A stretch of 64,000 bases of DNA from NCBI GenBank assembly GCA_021234155.1, contig JAJEKV010000005.1, positions 9,044,216 to 9,108,215 on the forward strand, written 5' to 3'. The stretch comes from Isoetes taiwanensis (taxonomy: Eukaryota; Streptophyta; Lycopodiopsida; Isoetales; Isoetaceae). Position 1 is the first letter of the stretch. Each line of letters opens with the position of its first letter. Below are positions 9,957 to 23,000 of this stretch, in pieces. The position numbers were made by a program, and so were the translations under genes. Below the pieces are notes generated by a model that searched no databases, was not told where the DNA came from, and saw only the letters and a list, made by a program, of their open reading frames with translations.

Positions 9957-10559
9957 CTTAAGCAAAGCAAGATATTGTGTTAGTATGTTGGATTTAGAGA
10001 TTTTAAGTCTGGATTTTAAATGACAATTTATTTATCAAAAGAAGTAAAATAGTGGTTAGTTACTCTATACAAACTTTAAAAGTTGCACTACTTAGTAAAA
10101 TACATCTCACTCATTCTTTCACATCAATAGCAAGGCAATACGTATTATAAATTGCTGGCTTCAAATGTTTCTAGAACAATAATCAATGTAGAATGCTCGA
10201 TTTTGCAAGAAGAGTTATCCAACTGCATCTGCAAAATAGGGCCCATATATTTCTGACATGGCTTTGACTCTTCTGTTTTGATATTTTGTTGCAAAAATTA
10301 TATATGTAATCACAAAGTCAAGACAACTACTAAATTTTTAAATGCAAGCTAGTTTTGGTCAAAAGTCAAATTTTTTTATGCAGATTTCTTCTCCATCAGT
10401 TGAAGAGAGAGCTAATAGTTTGGTTAAACAAAGTAAAAAAAGTCGTGGCATACATCAAATATTGCTATGTTGCATTAAATTCTGCAGATTCAGGGAGGGC
10501 ATACTAAATTTGAACATGTATTAGCACGTAAAAAGAAGCATTTTCCACTCTTGTAATAT

Positions 10560-10800
10560 GACATGAAGATCCACTAAGTTCGCCATTGGCTTTTTACTCT
10601 AGCTGAACAACATTCTATTGAATGTGAATTTGTTGTTTGCTCCATATCTGTATCCAGCAACCTTTAGCATGCTATGCTAACTACAATCAATTGCACACCA
10701 TATTCTGGCGCATATAAAAGGACATTATATAAACAATTGAAGACTAAGAACATAATCAAATATGCCATACCAACTCAAAGAATTTTCACCAACATATATG
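10560..10800. repeat. partial third unit of the peptide-gene array
   Basis: Positions 10575-10790 match 5960-6190 upstream of copy A (CTGGCGCATATAAAAGGACA and neighbours). The duplication therefore continued for at least part of a third unit, which stops before any exon. Confidence 0.65.
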
Positions 10801-12900
10801 AACTATATACTTGGATTTTTGGCACGCCAGCCTAACCAAGCGTGCAACCCTCTTTGCAATTCTAGCCTATCCACGTGTCTCTTCCAAGTCATCAAATTCT
10901 GATGTGGCATGGCTTTGACCGTTAGATCTCGAATTTAAAAGATCTATGGCCACGAAAATTAAAAAATGTCCTAAATTTGAAGCGGAGATGCTAAAGGACA
11001 CCGCCTTGCCATAAGAAACGTGCTAACTTCATGTGATACTCTTACTACGTCGGCTCAATCTCGAATGCGACTGTGGTAAAAATTGAAAGAAGAAAGTGCC
11101 AGCTTCATGCTGGCTATGCTCAAAAAGGAAAATGACAACAAAGTTTAATATTTTCAGTTTAGGGTTCGATTTGGAGATGCCATTAGTGGCCATATCTGTC
11201 CTAGGCATGCTCTGCATTTTGATTCCTCTTTACCTCTGGTTTTATTTTTCTTGCAATCCCAGGCAGCACGGCTGCGGCAAATCCGACGGATCTTACCTCT
11301 GGTTTTATTTTTCTTGCAATCCCAGGTAGCACGGCTGCGGCAAATCCGACGGAGCTTGGGCCAAATAGTTTTTTTTTTTTTTGTATTCTTAGATTTTCAC
11401 CTCTTTGTGACTATTTATTGCATTAACCTATTGTTTGATCGCAGATAGTCCATAGCAGGGCACGTTAGGCATCACGTCGAGCGCCGAGGCGAGTACAATG
11501 GTGATTCTTTTCCGGCATCAAGGTTAAGTTCTAACCAAGGCAAAAATGGTAACTTCTGTAAAAACCCAGAAGAGTTCCACCACTTCCCCATGGGACCAAT
11601 TCCGGCCAGAAGCAGGAGCAGATGGCTATGGCAGAAGGCCTGGAAGCGATAAATGGTTTTGATTCTCAACATATTTAATTTACAGAACCCTTCTACTCCA
11701 CAAGATAAGATCTGCCCCAATCAACCTCTGAGTCCAGAGGTTAGCTCCGATGGAAGCTGTATCAAAAAGGCCTTTGCAAAGGCGAAAAGCTACCTCCTAG
11801 GAGGTCTAGTCCTTTGAGAAAAACAGTGTCTAAAAACCAGACTTGGACATAATGGAAAGCATAACTTTTTGATGCACATTCTGTTTCTGATAATAGTGCT
11901 GAGGATACCAAGTCTGAGATTAGAGGTACAAGTCCAGGAAGAGGTCTGCTACCTTCTTAAGTTGGCTAGAGCTAGGCGTCTAGCTGTGGTAAATTGAAGA
12001 GTGTTGCGATCCTGATTCTTTACAGTTGTGGTTCATCCTTATTGATTGGTATAATGCTCCTAAAGGCCATCTTAACTGCAGTCTCGCACTATAAAGCAAG
12101 AGGTTCTATAGGGTAACAGATTAAGCTATAGCCCATTTTGTTGACTTTCAGCTCCATAAGGTGAGTATTGAATTTGGGGCTTTGTATGTCTGCTGTAACA
12201 TTAGAGCTAGAGAAGATTCTGCTATTTTAGATTAGATTCGTTTGGAGCATTATTTCCTGCATTAACAGATGATCCATTTAGAACTATGAATTTCTGCAAT
12301 TTTGTAATGCTTCAGATTTCTTAAGACCTGTTTTACCATGGCATGCAACGTGCTTGACATTGTGTTCAAGGGTCTAACATAAGTTTGAAAGTCCGCAAAA
12401 TCATTCTTCTCACTTCCACTGCTTTAAATATTCAACCACTGTGTAAAACGCCTTCTGCAGTTGAATATTCATAGAACGTTGGAAGATGTGTTAGTGGGAT
12501 TGAATTTTGTGTAAAGAGATCCGCATTTTTCGTACTGGATGTCATTTGCTTAGATCTATATCTTCTATGTATTATTGACATAATTGCTCCTTTGTATGTG
12601 ACCCAGCTCCCCTTTCGCTTCCATTTCTCTTTCCCCCAGCTTTTTTCATTGTCGTCCCAGTCAATAGTTGGACCTGCAATGTTGGTGGTATTCCTTCCTG
12701 TTTGGCTGTGGTATCTGCCTGCAATCAGAGTCTCTAAAGTTCTACACGAATCTTGCATGCTTGTATTCGACTGAAAATCTTTACACTGACGCAGAATAAA
12801 TATTCCAAGCAGACTCCGAGTAGTTGAAATATTCCATTTGTTCTTGGCAGTTTTGCAAATCGTAAAGCTTTTTCAGAAGGTAAGTACATTCCAATACATT
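10801..12900. other. no supported gene; short tandem duplication
   Basis: Mostly unassigned sequence. Positions 11228-11355 contain two near-identical 64-bp copies (TTACCTCTGGTTTTATTTTT ... AATCCGACGGA). The 11.7-12.2 kb part may be an old LINE ORF1 relic, but the frames are too broken to call. Confidence 0.4.
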
Positions 12901-12904
12901 ATCC

Positions 12905-13327
12905 TTACCCGATGCAGAGAAGCAAGTGTTAAATTTCTCGATAACGCAGAGATCTATACAAATGGCCGTGCAGAAGAAGTCATGGGCCGTTGTTTTAAAG
13001 AAATAGGTTGGAAAAGATCAGAACTTGTTATCACTACCAAAATTTTCTGGAGTGGTCCTGGTCCTAATGACAAGGGCTTGTCTAGAAAACATATTATTGA
13101 AGGCACAAAAGCTTCTCTAAAACGGTTGGATATGTGGATATATTGTTTGCCCACAGGCCTGATATTTCTACCCCTAGGGCTATGAATTTTATCATAGACA
13201 ATGGCTGGGCTTTTTACTGGGGCACTAGTGAATGGACTGCCCAGCAGATCACAGAAGCTTGGGAAATCTAGATCTTCAGGGTCCAATGTTTTAAGAGCCT
13301 GAATACAACTTGCTTTCTCGGGACAAG
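12905..13327 (+). pseudogene. aldo/keto reductase (KAB1-type) fragment
   Basis: The frame gives CREASVKFLDNAEIYTNG, RAEEVMGRCFKEIGWKRSEL and [20 protein letters not shown] followed by ASLKRLDM. These correspond to the substrate-binding and catalytic-Asp/Tyr region of plant voltage-gated K+ channel beta subunits (KAB1; AKR family, NADPH-binding TIM barrel). After LKRLDM a small deletion shifts the frame. Similarity resumes in another frame (HRPDISTP, then [25 protein letters not shown]), with a five-codon gap, and again after an in-frame stop near 13267 (EPEYNLLSRDK). The N-terminal and C-terminal thirds of the barrel are absent. The copy is non-functional. Confidence 0.8.
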
Positions 13328-13639
13328 GTAGTCTATAAAATGGTTAAATTATGATATGGATCATGCTTGAATATTGATTATTTTGCATTGAAGATTAAGT
13401 TTGGTTTAATCTGCGTAAGGTTCATCTGAAGGTTAAAGGGGCATTTATGTATGGCCGCAAGAATATATGATTGTGCTTGGGCAGCGTTTACCTTCATTCT
13501 TGAAAGTTAGAAACCATTCTCGTATGATCTGAATGATATTGGAGGTTGCATTCTTCATTGCATTATTATACTACAGGGTTGTGAATACAATTTCATTCAC
13601 ATGTATGAATGTGTAAGTTGCTGAAAAGATTATTGTCCC

Positions 13640-14175
13640 TCATCAACACTGTTCCTGAAGGTCTCAATATTGCAGTAAACAATGGAAAAGTTTGTGCTCC
13701 AACTCATACTGGCTCAACGATTTGTGATGATAGAGGTGCATTTCATGAATATTGTGTCTTTTATGTTATCAATATGCAGTAATCTACTATTTACTTATGT
13801 TGCTTTATTTATTAAACATTTGCTATTATGTTGTTCTATCTGGCTAGTATAAAGAGTCGTGACAATAAAGATAAAAGGGCAGAAGCTTGACAATAGAGAT
13901 AAAAGGGCAAAGCTTTTGCAACATTATGCAAGGACACATTTTCCATTAATTAAGTACATGGAATATGCTAAGTATATGGAATATGTTGTGACTGTTGAAA
14001 CATACACCTTGTCAAATGACAAGGCAAATAAGTTTCTGCTCAATGTCGATGGTGCGATCGTTCCTTGTTCCTTGATTTGCTAGCAAGTTGTGCGATGTTT
14101 ACTTTGCATGAAATTGTGGAAATTGGATACTTTGAATGGTTTTTTGTGTTGGCACCAAGTATAGCCCTCATCGGG
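13640..14175 (+). pseudogene. ATP-citrate lyase subunit B fragments
   Basis: Two blocks match plant ACLB, which makes cytosolic acetyl-CoA. Positions 13640-13736 read VPEGLNIAVNNGKVCAPTH and STICDDRG, ending at a GT donor-like site. Positions 13860-14175 read NRDKRAKLLQHYART, KYMEYVVTVETYTLS and LNVDGAI, then in other frames FLDLLA and HEIVEIGY and LIG, ending at CGG|GTGAGC. The central citryl-CoA-synthase part between them is missing. Two small internal tandem duplications (the DNRDKRA-coding 27 bp at ~13861-13914; KYMEYA at ~13952-13985) and several frameshifts show decay. In plants the functional enzyme is A4B4. Confidence 0.8.
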
Positions 14176-15573
14176 TGAGCTACGAATTATATTACTTTCC
14201 CCTGTTTTTCTTCAAGTAACCATGTTTCGTGTTACATTAAGTTTGCAGTTAGCATAGTAGCAACATACAACATTGGAACGTTGACAGTTACATATAAAAA
14301 CTCCCTAAACAAGACCTTGCGAGTCTTCATATGTTCTATCACTTGTTGCACGTACCTAGTCAATACAACAACTATTAAGTATTTACTGTGCGTTGGCTTG
14401 CAATGACAAGTTGCATAATAACACAACCTATTACAATAAGTAATGATTACCCATTACAAAGCTGGACAACTTTGGTAAAACCATTTATCAATCCTAAGTA
14501 TTTCTAAAGAAACAAGACGACATCAAAACTTAGGAAGTTGAAGGGAAAAAAATCTCAGACATTTCTTTGTAAACAAGAACTTGAAGGAAAAAAATCTTAA
14601 TCAATTCTAGCTATTTTTTAGAAAACAATACCTTGCCAAAACCTTCTGTACCTTTTTTAGACACTGTGACGTCGTGGGTGTCTACCTTTGTTGAACAGAA
14701 ACCCTAGCATTGTTGAATAATGACACTGAAAACATATTCTTTGGCCGAAACCCTACTTGATCTAAAGTAGATCTTTCCTACTCGGCTATGCAGATAGTGG
14801 ATCGATTAGCAATCTTTATCGGCAAATAATCCACAGTAGATTAAATTTAAGATCCTTAAATTACATACGATATCATCAATATGTGTTCTAACCATTTACA
14901 CACAACCTAAACTTAATTGCACCATTGGCTTCTCTTACCACCATGGTTTCCATGAGATCCTTGCGTACATAACAATAGCCATTTTTAATGTTTATTGTAT
15001 ACTAATGTATTCGAATTTTGCAGTTTGCCAAATATGCATGACTTGGTTCACATACTAAACTCATATGGTATAGCAATCACACCCAATAACATGCAGACCA
15101 ACTACGAAGAAGTATATAGACCAAACGAGAAACTTAAGCAAAGGATTTACCAACACAAATATCATAGTATATCATGTAGACCAACTATGAAGAATAGGCC
15201 AAACGAGAAACTTAAGGAACAGGATTTACCAATACAAAACAAATCCAAATGAGAACATGCCCCCAGACATTTGCCAATACAAACCATTTGACGACTACTT
15301 TGAGATCGAGATCCTTCATACCACAACCTCCCAAATGGAAGCACATACAAATTTACGTTGCTTGACTGGAACTATGTGAATAGTTCGTTTTTGTTATCTG
15401 AGACATGTCATGACAGCAGCCAATATTTTGGTTCTTCCTTTTTCTGTATCTCTTATGCATTGGGCCAATATTTTGGTTCTTCCTTTTTCTGTATCTCTTA
15501 TGCATTGGTTTTTCCTATAGTGCAAATATGCATCCCATCTTCTTGAGGTATAATTATTTGCATGCTGTTACAG
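14176..15573. other. no supported gene
   Basis: AT-rich. A 50-bp tandem duplication around TATTTTGGTTCTTCCTTTTT lies at ~15421-15510. Two short frames (LPNMHDLVHILNSYGIAIT at ~15020; FDDYFEIEILHTTTSQMEAH at ~15288) could be exon relics, but I cannot assign them. Confidence 0.4.
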
Positions 15574-15942
15574 ATATGCAATTTGTAATGAAAAGACATT
15601 ACAGAGGCTTGCCAAACTTAGGCCATCAACACTAGCACGCTTGAGGAGCATTGATGGTAATCAGGTTTAATATGACTTGTAACATTTCAGTCTTCTCGTC
15701 TTCACTGCAGTAGAAGTGGTTCTTATTTTTATTGTTGCAGTGGCTTGTGGACCAACATGGGGAGGAGCTCCTGTTTATTATAGAAAGATTATCAGATGAG
15801 ATCAATTTGCCACTTGATACCACTGAAAACTGTGTACCATCTTATACTTCATCACGTCGAACTGAGCAGACAAACATTTCACCTGCAAAACTCGAAGCCT
15901 AGAAGATGTGGCAAGGCATTCTATCATTTGCTAAAATTGCAG
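15574..15942 (+). pseudogene. RecQ-type helicase HRDC region, two exons
   Basis: Exon-like block 15575-15664 encodes YAICNEKTLQRLAKLRPST then LARLRSIDG, the pattern of an HRDC domain. It is bounded by an AG acceptor (15572-15573) and a GT donor (15665). The next block, 15741-15942, begins after TTGTTGCAG and encodes HGEELLFIIERLSDEINLP. It ends with SPAKLEA-stop-KMWQ, where related plant proteins have a Trp at the stop (TGG to TAG), as in the helix-turn-helix region following HRDC in WRN/RecQ-like helicases. One codon of the DGVN turn is lost. The introns are retained, so this is a degraded genomic copy and not a retrocopy. Confidence 0.6.
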
Positions 15943-18900
15943 TATGTGCCTCTGCCTCAGGACGTACTTTGCATGTATCTATTGATTTTATCAACCCTGG
16001 CACAGAAGTTTAGGACTGTTTACAGTTTTCGTTTCAGTGCTTGAGGCATGTCAAGGAAGTGCTTTTCAAAGAATATGATATGTTGGAGTGAGACTCATTG
16101 ATTCATTTTCTTATACAAGTTTGCCAGCCATGCTAATAATGCATTTGAGCATCCTCTTTTCTCATAACCTCCCAACCCAATTGCAGCTTACGAGTTGCAA
16201 AGTACGAATTATGTTTCCATATCCTATATCCTATTTGTAATCAGCAACTTCCTAAAATCAATGGCTCCTTTTGTATCTTTCTTAAGGTGGTTAAAAAAAA
16301 AACTCATTTACGACGAGGAAAAGACAAAATTCATGTCCTTTCAAGTAAAAGATGATGTAAAAAATGTGGAACTGCAAAATTCTGTACCCAAAGAATACAG
16401 CCGAATACTTGTTTGTGAGAAGTCTTTCTGGACTCATTTAATTGAGTAGCAACATGATACCTCAGAGTTATCTCCTTTTGGCCGTTCTCTAAGGTGATTG
16501 TATCCACCCTTCAATATTGTGTAACTATGGGAGCAACCTCTAGGTTTAGAAAGGTTCTCTAACGAAGGTTACAACATACAATACTTTCATGCAAATGCAT
16601 TAGAATCAGTTTGTCTATTTTCTGCTTAGGTTTCTTCTTTCATAGAATTATGTTTAGTTTTTGTACTATAATGGTCATCACTATATTACTCTTTTACTCC
16701 TGATAAACTATGTGAACATACGAACTTATTTGCGTTGTTACACTGCCAGAAACCCATCAAGTAAGAAAAAGGCAAAAAAGCACAACTTCAAGAGGTCGGA
16801 TAAGGCAGCAACTCCGACGGCGTCAAAGAAGGCAGGATGTCCACCGCCATAACCATCTCCAGTGTCCACGTGACTTCTCCTTCCCAGATCAATTTATCAT
16901 TGAACAGAGTTCGGCAGGACATCATTCTGAGTGCTTATCTCAACCTTTATCCAGTCAGTTGTGCAGCAATTATTTGTTGTTTAATAATGTGCAGTTTTAG
17001 AACTATGACTATAGTATATCGTGAATCCACTGACATGTTTTGGCTGACGTTCAACCAAACAATGAGCTTCCAGGTGTGGCAACCGTATCTATGGAAAGTC
17101 TTCAAGAACATTTTACAACCTGACTCTGCCCATCTTTCTATTAAACCCTGCTGCTGGTCCCATCACATATTTTGCTGCATTTAAAAAAGTCTCAAACCAT
17201 TATGCTGAATTAAAAGGTTCAGATTCATGCCTTATCATATCAAAAAATCACTATTATTATAGCAATAATACCTTGTGGCGTAACATTGCTGTTAAGGTCT
17301 GCAACATTCTTGGCACTAACAGCCCTGTATATTTCAAAGCCATCTGTTAAAACTTCTTTTTCAATGAAGAAGAGCACACTGTCCTCAGATATCAGCACCA
17401 GAAAAAGGGTCATAGTAATTAGTCCATGTTTACTTCTCTGAATGTTTCAGGGAAGAGCCTTTGAAAGGAAATTTCAGAAATGAAGGACAATATGGGAAAG
17501 GAAACTCAAACAAGACTTGTTTTGCATAACTTTCATTGTCCTTTTGAACCTATCTCATATACAACTGAAGCTGTGCAGATACCTTTTGAGATGGTTAAAG
17601 AACAACTGGAAGCAGTTGCACCAGCAAGCTTTCAGATACGCATACCTGTTTATATGACAGAGCGTGCATTCTGCTTATTTCTGAAATAGAGCATGCACAA
17701 ACAAGTATTAGTTGGTGTTATATGAAATCTAGGTTTGAGCATAACATGGTTGTTCACGCAGATACTCTACGTGAACTTGTAGTATGACTAAACTTTTGTA
17801 TCTTTTGTATCCAAGATATATTTTAGTGGCCTCGGCCTCAGCCCCTGCCTTAGATATGCTTCAAGACACGCTTTTGGAGGCAGAGCAGATTGCTGAGGAG
17901 CTATTGCTTGCCCGCAGTCAAGTGCGTACCTTATCATTTTATGTTTTGCCACTGAAGTATGCCTCAAATTATGTTGTCATGTATAAAGGACGCACCTCCT
18001 TTGACAAACTGCCAGAAGTCTAGACAATAAATCATGGACTTTCTCCTGTAAATTCATTGCCCCTGACAAACGAACCTCTTAGCACTTCAGGCAGTGGCAG
18101 CATCGAATATGGCCTTCTTCAATTTCCCTTCAGATCCTATGCTAAAGCTAAACATTCTCTTTAAATTTCCATAACAGAGGATGTGGACAAACGAACCTCT
18201 TAGCACTTCAGGCAGTGGCAGCATCAAATGGCTGTGCAAATTTGATTTTTGAAGCTATTCAGTATAAGAGATATACTTTGTCCAATAGATATTATGAGTT
18301 GTATGATCCATGAGCATATTTGAGCAGCACAAAGATTTGCACAGCCTAGTGCAGGGAAATGATTACATGCATGAACATGGGAAAAAACGATGTGATAATA
18401 TAAGTACATGCAAGATAGCAGATACATATTGATGTAACATATTCCTCAACATTCCTTATCATATTTTAATTGATGTGCAATGTTCTCTGACCTTAGCCTT
18501 CACATTCCGACATGCAAGAACCACACGTGCGCCAGCTTTGCTTTCATATTTGGGGTTTCAATATTTATTCGTATCTAGATGTTCTCAACCTGCAGCATGA
18601 GTCACACTGTTTAGTTGAAAGTATATGATTCTTTATTCTCTGTTCATGCAACAGTGTGGCAGTTTGTCAAAGGCCTCCAATGCAACACACAAAATGTCGA
18701 TCTGGGAGTTTGTCAAAGGCCTACAATGCTTCTGTAAGTGACCTCCATAATCTGTTATAAGCATTTGCCTCCATCCTCGTTAAGAGCAGATTCTAGGAAA
18801 GGCTGAATAAGTAGACAAGTCTCGCCACATTTTGAGCCATGGTATTGACATTTCAACAATAAAAATTATAAGAAGGTTAAGATAGTTTAATAGGGGGCTT

Positions 18901-19100
18901 TAACAACACTATAGATGGTGTTTGGCTTAAATATGCCCTGATCTTTTTTTCCTCCAACATAAAAGTCTCTCATGTCTTGCTACTATAGTGGCAGACAATG
19001 ATCTTTACAAACATTGAATGAGAAGGAGTTGGATGTTCTTGTATGTTGTCCTGCTGTCAATGGCGCTAAAACTTGTCTTTGCTTCTCAATTTATAATGTT
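15943..19100. other. possible exon relics, no definite gene
   Basis: Several plus-strand frames look coding-like: ~16313-16446 (EKTKFMSFQVKDDVK ... PKEYSRILVCEKSFWTHL), 16750-16849 (a Lys-rich SKKKAKKHNFKRS stretch), 17480-17689 (LVLHNFHCPFEPISYTTEAV ... PFEMVKEQLEAVAPASFQIR) and 17830-17925 (APALDMLQDTLLEAEQIAEE LLLARSQV, before GT). The last faintly resembles PDRG1-type prefoldin-like proteins. They may belong to the RecQ-like locus or to other dead genes. I could not join them into one product. Confidence 0.3.
18063..18231. repeat. 43-bp direct repeat
   Basis: GGACAAACGAACCTCTTAGC followed by ACTTCAGGCAGTGGCAGCAT occurs at 18063-18107 and again at ~18187-18231, nearly identical. This is a recent local duplication. 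Confidence 0.7.
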
Positions 19101-19109
19101 CAGATTTGA

Positions 19110-20090
19110 CTCACGCAGGTGGCTGCTATTTTCACTGAATGCATGCACAATTATCTTATGTTTGGATCAATGTTACAAGCAGGTGGAAGGGGGCAAACCA
19201 AAGTTTCAAGTAGTAAAACTGCTCATGCTTATGTCATTGCTGCTGGAATTCACTTGGACACTTATGTGGCATCTGCACTTGTCACCATGCATTCCAAATC
19301 TGGGAATTTTAATGATGCCTCTCAAGTGTTCAGTGCTATTGCTTTTCCAAATATGGGGATGCTTTTGAGCTCTGTAAAACAATGCGAGGACAAGGATTTA
19401 CACCAGAGAAGGTAACATATCGTAGCATTTTCACCTCATGCACTACTAAAAGAACTCTTGACTTAGGTAAGTCTATTCATAATGCTCTAGAGAAGGCAGG
19501 TCTAGACTTGGACAATGATATTCAGAACAGACTTATTGTGATGTATATGAAGGGTGGCAGCATGAAAGATACTCAGCATGTATTTGAGAACATGCGTTCC
19601 AGGGATTTTGTTTCTTGGAATGCAATGGTTATGCACAACATCGGAGTGCTAAAGAAGTTAGTAGCTTTGTTCAAAAGATGCAGAAATAAAGCATGCATAT
19701 CACCCAATTTGCTTTTATTTCTATTCTCACTGCATATAGTTATGTAGGACTAGCAGATGAAGGTTGTCACTATACTATCATTAATGCATTGTACATGAAC
19801 AGAATAATAATGTCATATTATGCTTGATTAATCGATCTTTTCAATCGTGCGGGACATTTGCATAAAGAAATAATTTAACTGAGCAAATGCCAGTTGAACC
19901 TGACCAAGTTGTTTGGACAGTATTTCTTGGTTCTTGCTGCATATATAGTGCTGTGGATCTAGCAGAACAAAGTGCTGAAGCAATTCTCACATATTCTTAA
20001 TCCATACAGGATTGGCTATGCCTCAGCATATTGGTCTGTAATGTCTTTTCCGATGGAGATGGATCACACGATCAAACCATTTGGTGTTAA
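19110..20090 (+). pseudogene. PLS-type PPR protein fragment
   Basis: Successive frames encode pentatricopeptide repeats: GIHLDTYVASALVTMHSKSG NFNDASQVFSAI; then TMRGQGFTPEKVTYRSIFTS; KSIHNALEKAGLDLDNDIQN RLIVMYMKGGSMKDTQHVF; MRSRDFVSWNAMV; and LIDLFNRAGHL, MPVEPDQVVWTVFLGSC and AVDLAEQSAEAIL. These are the P, L and S motifs of plant organellar RNA-editing PPR proteins. There is a frameshift near 19360 and more after 19640, and several stops in the last third. The family normally has 500-900 residues; roughly 300 remain. Confidence 0.8.
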
Positions 20091-23000
20091 CCACTGACCA
20101 TTAAACATTTAATATTACTTAATCATTAAGATTTAAAAAAGCATTAGTTTACACAAGGATGAAACATCTCCACAACATGTTCCATGCATAATGAGTTCGC
20201 GACTTTATGATGGTGAAATGCCGTGCCACTATACCACTGGGGCACACATAAGTTTGGGCTCAATTTGAAAGATAGCATACAACATGCAACAAACATTGAT
20301 GTCTCTTAGCAAGTTCAATATATATTTTCTTGTTGTCCTCTTTATCACAATAGCTTATTAAGTTCCCATTCATGAACAATTAAATGGTTCTTTTGGTTCT
20401 TCCGGAAGAAAATTGAAGGATTCGAGATTTATTCAATAATGAGCATCAAGAAGAAGCCTATTTTTCTCGGTCAAAGGAAATTGAACATCAATTTGGTCTT
20501 CAAGTATACATTGGAGACACTAAGGTGAGAACGTACTTGAAATATAAGTTGGAGATATGAAGAACCTAAAGCATGATGATGCCCATATGAAAAAGTAGCT
20601 TCTTCTCTGTTACCTCCATCTATAGTACGATTACTATTACTTTTCAAACTAATGAAGGTATTACAAGCCAATCTTCTTACAATTTACAATGAAGGGTAGA
20701 AAAAAAAGCCTTGGAATTAATCCATTTTTTTTCCAAGATCTACGGCTAAGGAAATTAGAAAATGGGCAGAAATATGGCACGAAGATAGCGGAGGTCACGA
20801 CCAAAGTTTGTCGCCCTTTCGGAACTCTGCGAGCAAGCCTACAGTGATGGAGATAATTCGAAGCTGTAGACCCTAAAACCGCCGGAGATTTGTCAACCCC
20901 TATTTGAACAAGGTAATGTTTATGCTGAATTTAGTTTAAAGCTTCGTTTTAGAACCTGATTCCGTCGCACATATTCGTCCCCTGCTAGTAGAGCAACCAG
21001 AAACTCAGTCCGGTGACCCCAGCTTCTTGCCATAGTTAGAGGCGTTAGAATACAAAAAGAAAAGCAACGTCGTTAGATGTCTTTTGGCCATAAGTCGAGC
21101 CTCCATCCTCGGATTTACTACCCTAAAAAGCATGAGCACATCGATTTTTAAACTGGGTATGCCCGATTTGGGCTTTACAAAGACCGTTTATTTTAAAAGC
21201 GGGGCAAAAAACTCTCTATCAGGGGAAGGTAAGTCGTGAAAGGTTTCATTCATTTGCATACTTCGGCTATGGCTCTATGCCTGCTACTAGTTCTTTTTTG
21301 AATTTGCAACTTCTGTCCTGCTTACATGCAAGCTGCCTTATTGACTTGAGAATGCAAGCTGCCTTATTGACACGAGAACAAGATGCGGAGAATGAAGCCC
21401 TAGCTATGAACCAAATGTGTAAGCTATACTCAGAGGTGATTAAAAGATGGTGAAAGCCCTCATAAATGCCATTTTCAAGCTACGAGACTCGCTCTATCCA
21501 TTACAAGTACCTGCCCTCGTCCTGTCATTGAAGACTAGCACAAGAACTACTATCAAGGTTAGATGCAGATGAAATGCTTGTTGGAGAATTGAAACAAGTG
21601 TATTTACTCAAAAAAAAGAGTCCACGACATCAAAGACATACCCAGCAGCATGAAGACAGGGAACATCATAAAACTAGAGCAACAATCCTACTCAAATTAG
21701 ATGGGAAAAAAACTCTAGCAAGCAAGGCTCTGAGAGTGCAGAGTCTTTATTAAAATATATTTATGAAAGTTTGTTGCCTTTTTATTCCTTATCTAGACGA
21801 GCATGTAGACAAGAGTTTTTCGCTGCCGCATTATAGCTGCCTCATTATAGATTAGAGGCAGACAAGATTATGCATGTTGCTATTTTGAAGCCTATGCAGG
21901 AGCATTAGAATGGAGTAAACATATTTGTGCCCAGCTAATGCCATGACTTTTCAGAACTGCATTTTTCTGAGTGAATGAAGTCCTAGATGTAAGAACTCGG
22001 CTAGTAAAGTTGTGACAACGCCTTGGCTTGAACAAAGAAATTAGAACAGTTGGGAAAGCTGTAGCTTTAATGTTCTTAATGAATGCAAGCAGATGGAAAA
22101 TCCTACAGTTGTATGTGCTGGAAAATATATTCGTCAACAATGTTATTAAGAGCAAATCCAAAATCAGTCTGTTATTTTCAACGTGAAAGATGTCTACAAT
22201 TGATTGTTCATGGCTGACTAAGGTTGCACCTCCCTCTATAATCTGCGTGCGCAGATGCATCAAGAACATGTACATAGCTTTAAACCTCCTGAAGCAAAGC
22301 ACTTGCCTGATTATTGTCACATGAAAGACAGGGGAAAGACATCAGGGTTTCAACTTGGAACATCCAGACGACAATATGGCTTCAAAGCTTCCTGTATTAA
22401 AGGATTGCTGGCTGTATTATCAATGGTTATTTTTCTGTTTTACGATATCTCTGCAGTTCTAAATAAGCTAAAGCCTTATAGTAATATATCTGGGGTTGAA
22501 ATGTTATATTAATCTTGCTTGTTTTCTTAGAAAGATGAAGACTTGTCAGCGCTAGAGTATTTCCAACACCATGCAACTGAAAGGATAAACCAAATAATGT
22601 GGTATATACTAGCATTTTAAAAGCCTGTGGCAGCATTGGAGCCATAGAATAGGAAAGAACTGGAGCGCCGATTGGATTGTACTGCAGCACAAATTTGCAT
22701 GTCATTTGAAGTTTGTTGGAAAACTTTCAAGACACGCCAAATATAGCTTGCATTCCCGGCATTATTCCTGCCGAGTTTTGCTTCTTATTAAAAGTGTCGT
22801 ATTGTAAAGCTCCTCATCAACCAACAAACGGTATCTGACTCCTTCCAGAAATTAGATTCCTGTACAACACCTACATCATAACTGGCAGAACTATGGACAG
22901 TCTCCAGTTTCGAATACAATGTTTGTTACTCTCTTGGGATTTTGCTTGATGTCTCCATTGGAACCTATGCCCCATGCAGAAAACCAGAAAAAATAAGACA

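Larger units (their letters stand above)
7614..10500 (+). pseudogene. small secreted peptide, copy B (disrupted)
   Basis: Paralogue of the gene at 6553. Exon 1 starts at 7614 (MGYNKVIGSTEWKFALILLC) and is split at 7702 by a solo LTR; the rest of exon 1 resumes at 9341-9365, ending at the same donor (GAG|GTTGGG). Exon 2 begins at 10384 after a TTTATGCAG acceptor (SSPSVEERANSLVKQSK). The stop that ends copy A is read through here (TAA changed to AAA), giving a longer, probably meaningless tail. The intron also contains a (TGTA)n tract and a 241-bp insertion. The LTR makes the normal product impossible. Confidence 0.55.

Noticed and set aside
21892-22320. 142-codon minus-strand ORF
   Set aside because: No motif, homology, promoter or splice support; composition typical of AT-rich non-coding DNA.
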